A stretch of 64,000 bases of DNA from the NCBI RefSeq assembly GCF_028736925.1, contig NZ_JAQZAT010000003.1:248001-312000 (forward strand), given 5' to 3'. How positions within the stretch are numbered: position 1 is the stretch's first letter; each line of letters starts with the position of its first letter. The translations under genes and the position numbers were made by a program. The DNA comes from Flavivirga sp. 57AJ16 (GTDB taxonomy: Bacteria > Bacteroidota > Bacteroidia > Flavobacteriales > Flavobacteriaceae). The notes under the pieces are model-generated. The model was not told the origin of the DNA and did no database searches. It saw only the letters and a list, made by a program, of their open reading frames with translations. Positions 38,266 to 46,158 of this stretch are shown here, piece by piece.

Positions 38266-40635
38266 TTATTTCTTTACGATTTTATTTACTATTTGTTTTC
38301 CTTCTTTATTTGCAATAATGATATAGATACCCGTTTTTAAATTGGAAACATCAAGACTGTTTTTGGGGTCTACTTTTTGATTCATTAGCAAACTTCCTGT
38401 TAGAGAAAAAACACTAATATTTGCTCCTTCCATTTCTGTGCTAAAGTAAAGTGTGTTTTCTACCGGATTTGGAATTATCTTTTTAGAAGATGCTATTCCA
38501 TCATTTTGATTTTTAGTACTCAACGCCTCTAAGGTTATTAATTTCCATTGTCCACTACCTTGGCTATTCACATCTTCCCATTGCTGTACATTTGCACCAT
38601 TGGTAGTACTAAAACCAGAAACCTCAACTAATTTCCCGCTTACTCTAGGTATAATTTTGTAATATCCATCACCTGTTGATACCAGTACAAACTGTTGGTT
38701 TGGAGCTCCACTGTAATCAGATTGACTTACATTAACGCCATTATCTGAGTTATAGTCCTCAATGGTTATTGCCTTATTGCTGTGTTTTGCAATAATTTTA
38801 TACAAACCATCCCCTAGATGGGTAAAAATAAATTTTTGATTATCGCCTGCGCCAATCATGTCTTGTACTATATTGCCTCCATCAGATTGACTAGAACCTA
38901 AGACAGCCATATTTAAATTACTATGTTTATTTTGTAAATTATAGACTACGCTTCCCAAAGTAGTGTCACCATTGGCACGAACACGTAAGGAACTTGTTTT
39001 GTTATTCCAATCGATAAGCCCATCATTATCTGAAGTGAAATCTTTTGAGTTTCCTGTAAAATTATCGCCATCATATAGTGTCACTTTAAATCCTTTTGAG
39101 ATTTTTAAAGAGCTAATATCATTATCTAACACCCCTTTTTCTTGCAATTGCGATAGTATATAATCACCAAGATCCAAAGCAACATTATATCCAGTATAAT
39201 TTTCTTCTTGAAAAACATTCATCACAGTCGTATCTACAGGAATAGGCCCTTCAATCGGATCATTGTTATCTACAATTTTTATAGAAGAAATTCGATCATT
39301 CCAATCATCAAGCCAAGCCGAATTTGCTGTAAATATTTTAGAAGCTCCTGTAAAATTATCATTTTCGTAAACGGTAACTTCATAGCCTTGAGGAATAGTC
39401 AATGAAGTGATAAAGTTATCAGGAGTTCCTCTCGACAAAAGCTGTGCTGATGTATAGTCACCAGCAGATAGTTGTGAATAAAATCCAGCATAATTAATAT
39501 CTTGATAAATATGCACCTTGTTTAAACTAGCAACCGATTCAAATAAATGAAGGCTCGCTGTTTGAGTCGACAAATCTATCGATCCCGTTGGTAATTTTTT
39601 CCAATCAGAGTTGGTCAAAAAATTTGACTTATTTACGGCATGGCTCCATACATAATCGGCTGTATAATTAATTGTTTGTAAGTAATGTTCTTTTTTGGCT
39701 TGAGGTAAATTGGCAATACGAACAAACTCAATAAACCATTTTGCAAAAATCCCCTTAAATAAACCACCATCCCCTTGTCCTGTTTCATTTAAGTAAAAAG
39801 CTCCGCCACCGTTCCTTTTAAAGTTCATCATAAAATCACTGGCCTTGATACCATCATCGATATAAGACTGTTCTCCTGTAACAAGGTTGAGTTCCAAACA
39901 TGCGGCGATAAACATACCTGAGTTATAAGAGAATAGCCAATCAGGATCAAAATTAGTTGGACTGTCCCAAATACCCCCATCTGAATTAAATACATTTGTC
40001 TTCATCCAGGCATAGATATCTTTTGCCATTTGCAAGTTGGCATTATCTCCTTCCAATTGATATAATTTAACAGCAATAACAATAGCGGGACTGTTGGCTA
40101 TAGAGTTTTTACAAGGCGTAGTACAACCTTTTCTCCATGACATGGCACCATCTGTATACCCTGTTTTAATTTCAGTCCACATTTGATGTACCGCATCTAG
40201 AAACTCTGAATCTTTGGTAGCATTATAGCAATTGAAACTTGCTAAACACAGCCACTCCAAGTCATCATAATAATCGTTGTGATACGTCCCTACACCATAG
40301 TTGTTGTAGTTTCGAATTCCAGCTATAATATTTTTCATTCGATCTACATAGATAGTATTACGAGTCCTTTGATACGCATCTGCCAATGTTTCAAGAGTAT
40401 GTGCCTGTGTCCAATAACCATAACCGTACGGGTTATTGTCCGAAGCGCTATTATGTTTATAATAACTTCCATCAGAAGACATAAAGATAGTATTAGTACC
40501 ATCCTGTATATTTTCTGCTCTTTGATCTGCTGTTTGTGCAGATGCAAATAAAATATTTAGTACAAAGAATAATATCATAATTAATTTATTCGTCGTACGT
40601 AATTTTGGTCTTACTTTAATTAAAATTAGTTCCAT
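38266..40635 (-). CDS. GH76 endo-alpha-1,6-mannanase-type enzyme with two beta-gamma-crystallin domains, ricin-type lectin and T9SS tail
   Basis: 789 residues with signal peptide (LIMILFFVLNILFASAQ). The GH76 (alpha/alpha)6 domain spans about 36-380, with the catalytic Asp pair in YYDDLEW (Asp124-Asp125), GYGYWTQAHTLETLA and AMSWRKGC. Two beta-gamma-crystallin domains follow (about 383-465 and 478-560). All four calcium motifs fit the [ND][ND]xx[ST]S rule: DNFITS, NDRISS, DNDISS, NNKTSS. Next is a ricin-type trefoil (about 565-705, ending GANVQQWED) and a T9SS tail (IPNPVENTLYF ... GIYIIIANK). This should be a surface, calcium-stabilised alpha-mannan endo-enzyme. The combination is unusual; the start is supported by the signal peptide. 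Confidence 0.9.
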   Translation of the reverse strand: MELILIKVRPKLRTTNKLIMILFFVLNILFASAQTADQRAENIQDGTNTIFMSSDGSYYKHNSASDNNPYGYGYWTQAHTLETLADAYQRTRNTIYVDRMKNIIAGIRNYNNYGVGTYHNDYYDDLEWLCLASFNCYNATKDSEFLDAVHQMWTEIKTGYTDGAMSWRKGCTTPCKNSIANSPAIVIAVKLYQLEGDNANLQMAKDIYAWMKTNVFNSDGGIWDSPTNFDPDWLFSYNSGMFIAACLELNLVTGEQSYIDDGIKASDFMMNFKRNGGGAFYLNETGQGDGGLFKGIFAKWFIEFVRIANLPQAKKEHYLQTINYTADYVWSHAVNKSNFLTNSDWKKLPTGSIDLSTQTASLHLFESVASLNKVHIYQDINYAGFYSQLSAGDYTSAQLLSRGTPDNFITSLTIPQGYEVTVYENDNFTGASKIFTANSAWLDDWNDRISSIKIVDNNDPIEGPIPVDTTVMNVFQEENYTGYNVALDLGDYILSQLQEKGVLDNDISSLKISKGFKVTLYDGDNFTGNSKDFTSDNDGLIDWNNKTSSLRVRANGDTTLGSVVYNLQNKHSNLNMAVLGSSQSDGGNIVQDMIGAGDNQKFIFTHLGDGLYKIIAKHSNKAITIEDYNSDNGVNVSQSDYSGAPNQQFVLVSTGDGYYKIIPRVSGKLVEVSGFSTTNGANVQQWEDVNSQGSGQWKLITLEALSTKNQNDGIASSKKIIPNPVENTLYFSTEMEGANISVFSLTGSLLMNQKVDPKNSLDVSNLKTGIYIIIANKEGKQIVNKIVKK

Positions 40636-40678
40636 AAATTAAATCGTTTAGATAAAGGAACCTTTGAAAGATTCTCAT
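40616..40678 (-). CDS. Candidate leader peptide overlapping the GH76 start
   Basis: A 20-codon frame, MRIFQRFLYLNDLIYGTNFN, begins three bases after the stop of the upstream GH31 and runs across the GH76 ATG in another frame. The same peptide start (MRIFQ..LYLNDLI) precedes the GH27 gene, where it is in frame with the enzyme. Of the seven codons that differ among the first fourteen, five are synonymous, which hints at selection on the peptide. Alternatively it is a duplicated leader in which one extra T broke an older, longer reading frame. Confidence 0.4.
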   Translation of the reverse strand: MRIFQRFLYLNDLIYGTNFN

Positions 40679-40681
40679 TGT

Positions 40682-43600
40682 TTATTCTTTTATAACTTTT
40701 ATTGTGAAATTTTCATGGTTTTTGTTTGCTATAACAAAATAAATCCCTGTGCTTAATTTCGACATATCAACACTATTGTTGCTATCTACTTTTTGTTCTA
40801 AAACCAATATTCCTGTTGGAGAGAAAACACGAACATTAGCCCCAGATATATCAGTATTAAAGAAAAAGGATTTGATTACAGGATTAGGAAATAACTTTAC
40901 TTTTTGCTTATTAATTTCATCCTGTAAAGAAAGGGATTCATCTAAAGAAATTATTTTATCTTCTAAAACAGAGGACTCATCTAGATGAATATAAATTATC
41001 TCATTATCAACCCACCAACCTTCTCCTGAATTGGGTTCAATGTTATTCAAAACGTTATTGTTTAAAAAAATCTTAGTAGGGGTTGTTGCATTATACAATA
41101 CAATATCATAACTACGATTTTGAACCGATCCAACATAATTGCCTTGTTGGGCTCCTATTGTAAGTTTCTTTTGTGAATTATTATAATTAATATTTGTCAG
41201 AGCAAACTGATTGACTTTGTAATTTAAATTATCTCCTTCATCTTCATAAAGTGTAAAATCGCCATCAGCACCAGCATATACTTTTAAAGTAAGCTCATTA
41301 TCTACTTTTTGCCTAACAAAGTCAGAATATGATTTTAGAGGAATAATTCCACCAGCTTTAACAAATACAGGCATTGTACTATAGTTAGCTGATATCGTTT
41401 TAGTAGTAGGACCAGTTATAATTTCGTTTGTAAAAAAATGAGTCCATTTACCTTCAGGAAACCAAACCTCTGTAGAGGCGACTTCTCCTGCTGTAACAAT
41501 GGGTGAAACCAATATATGTTCTCCATAAAAATATTGTTTATCAAACGCGTATGCTTGAGGCATTTCAGGATAATAAAAATACATCCCTCTCACTATAGGT
41601 AAACCACCTGTAGAAGACTCGTAGGCTAAGGAATAAGTATAAGGTACTAATGCATGACGCAAGCGAATAAAGTCTTTTGCTTGTTCTTCTACATTAGGAT
41701 ACTGCCAGGGCAAACGATAACTATCATCATGGTCATCAGAATGTAAACGGAAAATAGGTTGAAATGTTCCAAATTGTAACCAACGTATATATTTGTCGTC
41801 AGTTAATGTTCTACCTTTAAAACTTCCAATGTCATGTGATATATAAGGTATGCCTAAGTTTCCTTCAGAAATTGTAAAGGTTGAAGCAAATTTAAGTAGA
41901 TTCCATTCATCAAATGTATCTCCTGTAAAATGAAGTGAATAACGATGGTCGGACCATGCCATATCTGGTACGCCGCTATCTCCATAACCATTAAAGCCGT
42001 TGCCAATACGCGAGAAAGCAAAACCTCTCATCCCACGAGCGGTCCTATTTTGTGTATAAAGATGACTCAACCAAGCTTCTTGAGGCAATCCTTTAACTTC
42101 CATACTGATTTCCCCATCGACCCAATCCAACCACCAAAAATCAATTCCTTGTTCATTAAACGATTTATGCAAATCAAAATATGCCTTTGCATGGTTTTTA
42201 TTGCTAAAGTCAAAATGATATCTACCATTACCAGTTAGTCCGCCTGCTGTAGCATTTGCTAGCCCAAACATGGGATCATCATTTTGAATTGAAGGATGTA
42301 TATTAAGGCCGATAGCAAGACCTTCTTGTTGTCCCCAATTAATAAAACTTTGTGGGTCTGGAAATAAGCTACCATTCCAACTCCAACCATTCCATTGGTG
42401 AGGAGATTTCCAATCTGTATCGACAACCAAAGCGTCTAAAGGAACTTTCTCCGCACGAAATTTAGGTAATAAAGTGGTTTCATAAAAGGAACTAGTATAG
42501 GGTTCGTATTTAGAATACCAAACGCCAAAAGCCCATTTAGGCAACAATGGAGGATTTCCCGTTATTTTGTAAAAATCCTTTAAAGCTGTTTGATAATCTG
42601 TCCCATATCCAAAAAAGTATCCATCTTGAGATCCTCCTGGATGAAATGATCTATTAGAAACCCATCCATCAGGGTCTATCAACGCTGTTTTACTATCATC
42701 AATTAAATACCATCCATCCTGACTCATAAGTCCATCCCATAAAGGGATTTCACCGCCTTTTACATCAAGCGAACGTGCGCCTCCTCCCAAATTAGTTTTT
42801 TGTGTTATGGGTTGGGGGCTTGGCAATGGATCACCTATGGCACTTACTGCTAGCCAATCTACATTTACATTATAGGTGTCTCCAGGATCACATGAAATTT
42901 TAACGGTGTTAATTCCCGTATTAAATGAAACATCTTTTTGAAAAACCGCCCAAGTGTCCCAATTAGCGGTTTTTGGTAACGATATTTGAGTTTTAACGCC
43001 GTTGACATATAAACTTATGGTACGTGTAACGTGTTGACCATCTCCACCCTGACCATTCGCATATCGTAATGAAATAGTATAGTTCCCTGAAGATAATTCA
43101 TTATTAATACCCCAAATTATACTTGAACCTAATTTATCAAGACCTGCAATGAAACCAGATCCTGAATAATCATTATGGTCTGTAGATTTAGTTGATCCTA
43201 ATAAGGTTGTATTTTCAGCCTCGCAAATTTCTTTAAATTTAGAAACAGGATTCAATTCCAACCAGTCAACATTTATGTTATAGCTGTCATTTGTTTCGCA
43301 AACAATTTTAACCACATGATGACCTTCTGTTAATGAAATATTTTTTCTAAAAACATGCCATGAATCCCAATTCGCTGTTTGTGCTAAAGTAATTTGAGTT
43401 TTTACGTTATCAATATACAAACTGATAGTCCGATCATTACCCATCCCGTTGGCATATTTTATGGATAAAGCATAATCTCTTACCGATTTAGTGTTCAAAT
43501 TCCATTCCATTCCTGCTCCAATAGTGGTAAGCCCTGCTACAAATCCTGGACCTGTATTACCACTATGATCAGTAGCCTGATGTGCGCCTCCAAAAAGAGA

Positions 43601-43990
43601 GGTGTTTTCGGCTTCGATTTTGTATCCAGAAACATTTAAAGGCCATGGTTTGGCTTCTACAGATTGGCCTTTGACATTTAGGTTGATTATGAGATTAGAT
43701 GGATCAAAACTTCCAGAATTTTGCTTGTAGCGCAAAAAAAGTTTTTCTGTTTGAATCTCAAGCCAACCATTATTAACTTGAGAAGTATAAGCGGGAACTG
43801 GTAAATCAAGATTGGTAATATTGAAACTTTTTTTCGTTTCAAAAATCCCATCCCCAGAATATTCCGTTCTAATTAAAATGGGGCTTAACACTGTAAATTT
43901 GGCGTTGCCATCAATCACAACACTTTGTTGAGCATTAATTGAATTAAAAAGAGATATACAAAATAAACTTGTAATTATAATTCTATTCAT
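40682..43990 (-). CDS. GH31 glycoside hydrolase with two CBMs nested in its N-terminal domain and a T9SS tail
   Basis: 1102 residues, signal peptide ending at SINAQ. The GH31 N-terminal sandwich begins (FTVLSPILIRTEY), is interrupted after about residue 118 by two CBM6/CBM35-like jelly rolls (123-248 and 256-384, each with EAENT, F[VI]AGL, SLRYANG-like and NVDWL), and resumes at NLGGGARSLDVKGGEIPLWDG and QDGWYLIDDS. The barrel has LVVDTDWK, FWWLDWVDG (Asp622, nucleophile) and FTGDTFDEW (Asp691, acid/base), then SHDIGSF. A T9SS tail ends it (FPNPVIKSFFFN ... GIYFVIANK). A surface enzyme of unknown GH31 specificity. It is the most upstream CAZyme of the right half. Confidence 0.9.
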   Translation of the reverse strand: MNRIIITSLFCISLFNSINAQQSVVIDGNAKFTVLSPILIRTEYSGDGIFETKKSFNITNLDLPVPAYTSQVNNGWLEIQTEKLFLRYKQNSGSFDPSNLIINLNVKGQSVEAKPWPLNVSGYKIEAENTSLFGGAHQATDHSGNTGPGFVAGLTTIGAGMEWNLNTKSVRDYALSIKYANGMGNDRTISLYIDNVKTQITLAQTANWDSWHVFRKNISLTEGHHVVKIVCETNDSYNINVDWLELNPVSKFKEICEAENTTLLGSTKSTDHNDYSGSGFIAGLDKLGSSIIWGINNELSSGNYTISLRYANGQGGDGQHVTRTISLYVNGVKTQISLPKTANWDTWAVFQKDVSFNTGINTVKISCDPGDTYNVNVDWLAVSAIGDPLPSPQPITQKTNLGGGARSLDVKGGEIPLWDGLMSQDGWYLIDDSKTALIDPDGWVSNRSFHPGGSQDGYFFGYGTDYQTALKDFYKITGNPPLLPKWAFGVWYSKYEPYTSSFYETTLLPKFRAEKVPLDALVVDTDWKSPHQWNGWSWNGSLFPDPQSFINWGQQEGLAIGLNIHPSIQNDDPMFGLANATAGGLTGNGRYHFDFSNKNHAKAYFDLHKSFNEQGIDFWWLDWVDGEISMEVKGLPQEAWLSHLYTQNRTARGMRGFAFSRIGNGFNGYGDSGVPDMAWSDHRYSLHFTGDTFDEWNLLKFASTFTISEGNLGIPYISHDIGSFKGRTLTDDKYIRWLQFGTFQPIFRLHSDDHDDSYRLPWQYPNVEEQAKDFIRLRHALVPYTYSLAYESSTGGLPIVRGMYFYYPEMPQAYAFDKQYFYGEHILVSPIVTAGEVASTEVWFPEGKWTHFFTNEIITGPTTKTISANYSTMPVFVKAGGIIPLKSYSDFVRQKVDNELTLKVYAGADGDFTLYEDEGDNLNYKVNQFALTNINYNNSQKKLTIGAQQGNYVGSVQNRSYDIVLYNATTPTKIFLNNNVLNNIEPNSGEGWWVDNEIIYIHLDESSVLEDKIISLDESLSLQDEINKQKVKLFPNPVIKSFFFNTDISGANVRVFSPTGILVLEQKVDSNNSVDMSKLSTGIYFVIANKNHENFTIKVIKE

Positions 43991-44290
43991 GTTGCATCTA
44001 TTATACGTTAATAGTGTTTTCTTTACTTTTTAATGATTTATTAATCAAAATACAATATATAAGCAGTTGATTGAGAACCAACAGTACTCAAAAATCATAT
44101 CAGAGAAATAATTAAAAAAGAGATATTAGCATAGCTTTTTAACTAACATAACGTTCATATATATGGGAAGCTACGTGTTTTGTGAGCGAGGATTTTCCGA
44201 AGAGAAATCAGAAGCTAACAAACGGGCAACTAACTTTGGTTTAGCTAAAACTAGAGATTTTTTATATGCTTAGTTATTGTGGTGTCGTTT
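43991..44290. other. Intergenic gap, no gene recognised
   Basis: 300 AT-rich bases between the GH31 start and the end of the small lipoprotein gene. No open frame or hairpin of note was seen. Confidence 0.4.
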
Positions 44291-44680
44291 TCAATTCATT
44301 TTACGTACCAAATCCATTCTTTTTAGGTATTTTCCGTCAATAAATAGCCTTAAAACATTAGCACTACCAACATAGGTCATCTCAATTTTTTTATTTTGAT
44401 TAAATAAAATTAATTTCCTATCTGTCAATTTATACTCAAACTCAGTATTCCCAAAATGTTTTCTCATTTCAGAACTTAATTTCAGTGTATTACCTGTAAA
44501 TTCGAAAGGGACTTCACCAAAGTCAGTAGCACCTAAAAAAATTATGCTTTCAGGTGTGTATTCAGGTTGATTTTTACAACCTATAATTTCATATTCCCCT
44601 TCTAATGTTATTTTCCCATTTTGACAAGAAAAACAAAGAAGCAGAGTCATTGTCAGTAGTAATGTTAGTTTTTTAATCAT
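44291..44680 (-). CDS. Small lipoprotein of unknown function
   Basis: 129 residues from the ATG at 44680, which puts the lipoprotein signal (LLLTMTLLLCFSC, lipobox Cys about 20) at the N-terminus; an upstream ATG at 44740 adds a second hydrophobic stretch and is less likely. The mature part is a short beta-rich domain (EGEYEIIGCKNQPEYTPESIIF, FGNTEFEYKLTDRKLILF) recalling small lipocalin-like or META-like folds, but no family is certain. It lies between the SusE gene and the GH31 in the same direction. It could be an accessory surface protein of the locus or an unrelated passenger. Confidence 0.65.
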   Translation of the reverse strand: MIKKLTLLLTMTLLLCFSCQNGKITLEGEYEIIGCKNQPEYTPESIIFLGATDFGEVPFEFTGNTLKLSSEMRKHFGNTEFEYKLTDRKLILFNQNKKIEMTYVGSANVLRLFIDGKYLKRMDLVRKMN

Positions 44681-44857
44681 AATCAAGAATTTTTTTATTA
44701 AATGCACCACAACAAATATGTTAAAGTATTGTAATACCAAAGTTTATTAGATAATTGGTGGAAAAGTGACCAAAAAATAGAAAAAAACTATTGGATAAAA
44801 CACATTAAAGCATAAAGCAAACCTTATTAATTACTAAAAAAAGTTTTTAGAAAGAAT

Positions 44858-44895
44858 CCAAAACTTTCCAAGACCAATTAGGTTGAAAAGTTTTG
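44858..44895 (-). terminator. Possible terminator-like hairpin after susE
   Basis: Imperfect stem with AAAACTTT-type arms (44860-44873 with 44881-44894) between the SusE and small lipoprotein genes. The T run after the stem on the minus strand is weak, so attenuation between SusCDE and the enzymes is possible but unsure. Confidence 0.35.
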
Positions 44896-44972
44896 TTTTC
44901 TATCTTTTTTTTATTGGTAGTTTAAATCACCTTAAAAAATATACATTTTCTAAAATGTCTTCTATTCTACTA

Positions 44973-46115
44973 TTATATCTTTTTTAGCATAATTGTCATG
45001 TTCGCTGGATTAACTATGAGTTCATATTGGCCAGTCTCTTCAATAACCCATTTATTATCTGGTTGAGCATTAGGCATTAACGACATTTCTATAGGTTCGG
45101 CATCAGGCACAAGTATGGTGCCATTTACTGGAGGCATTAAAGCTCTACCGTTCCAATCACCTTGCTGTGTATAAAGTTTGAATTCGCCTGCATCAAATTG
45201 TCCTGCAAATGTAAACTCTTCAGGGTTCTTAGGGTCCCAATTCATTTGCTTAGCATTTCCAATATCCCAGCCTATACCAGATATTGCCTGTCCAACCATA
45301 TAAACATTTTCATAAGGCACATATCCAAAAACATAGGTTCCTTCATCAATATCCATGTAGAGGGAATGACGACCTACTTCCTCTACTTTAAAAACATTAT
45401 CATCTGTTCTTGGATCTGTTTCGTTATAAACAATAGTATTTCCAGCAGCTGGATCATAAGAAGGTAACTCGTTACCTGGGCTTTCTATAACTTTGAACGA
45501 CCCAACTGAAAAATCTCCAACAAAATTATATATTGTTCTCTCAGTTATTTCAGGAAAACTTATACCTAAACTGTAATCCCAGCTTCCACTTATAGCATCA
45601 CCAACCATAAACAAGGGTAATGGTCCTGGGCTAAAACTTGTTGCCGAAAAACCAGCTGTAGCTATTTCTGGTTTTTGAAACTGCGCACTATTATCTACTC
45701 TTGCTATTATTTGTACTTCAAGGTTGGTGACAACATTTCCAGCACGTCCAAATTTTTTCAATAATAAAGAATTTAACTCACCTACGGTATAGGTTTTAGT
45801 CAAAACACCCGTTGGAATTTCTTCTTGCAAGGCTGTTTCTTCAGAAAAATTGTTACCTACAATATCCATGCGGAAAATATATTGCAAAGTAGTTTCAGCC
45901 CCTCTTTCATTACCTGGAGTCCAGGCAAATGTTATGGCTTCTGCATCATCATTACCAGCTGTCATAACAACATCTTCGCTAGACGGTGTTAAAGTCATCG
46001 GGTTTTCAAATACTGGATCTGTAAGCCACCCAATATTTTCAAGTCCGTTATCCTCACAAGAGGAAATAACGATACTCATTAGTATAAATGAAATTAGTTT
46101 ATTTATGTTTTTCAT
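44973..46115 (-). CDS. SusE-like outer-membrane glycan-binding lipoprotein
   Basis: 380 residues with lipoprotein signal (SIVISSCED). The N-terminal SusE domain (about 35-155: TLTPSSEDVVMTAGNDDAEAITFAWTPG) is followed by two binding modules of the SusE/F type (about 165-270 beginning LFMVGDAISGSWD; 275-380 beginning VYMVGQAISGIGWD, with EEFTFAGQF, GEFKLYTQ and DNKWVIEETGQYEL). It binds oligo- or polysaccharide at the surface beside SusC and SusD. It is the third gene of the SusC-SusD-SusE run. Its modules are of the same type as the four fused to the nearby GH31. Confidence 0.9.
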   Translation of the reverse strand: MKNINKLISFILMSIVISSCEDNGLENIGWLTDPVFENPMTLTPSSEDVVMTAGNDDAEAITFAWTPGNERGAETTLQYIFRMDIVGNNFSEETALQEEIPTGVLTKTYTVGELNSLLLKKFGRAGNVVTNLEVQIIARVDNSAQFQKPEIATAGFSATSFSPGPLPLFMVGDAISGSWDYSLGISFPEITERTIYNFVGDFSVGSFKVIESPGNELPSYDPAAGNTIVYNETDPRTDDNVFKVEEVGRHSLYMDIDEGTYVFGYVPYENVYMVGQAISGIGWDIGNAKQMNWDPKNPEEFTFAGQFDAGEFKLYTQQGDWNGRALMPPVNGTILVPDAEPIEMSLMPNAQPDNKWVIEETGQYELIVNPANMTIMLKKI

Positions 46116-46158
46116 TTTATTTAAGCTTATTTGTTTATTTATGTTTTAAAATCACATG

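Noticed and set aside
43991-44290. Possible small RNA or repeat in the gap before the small lipoprotein gene
   Set aside because: No stable hairpin or repeated sequence could be supported by eye.
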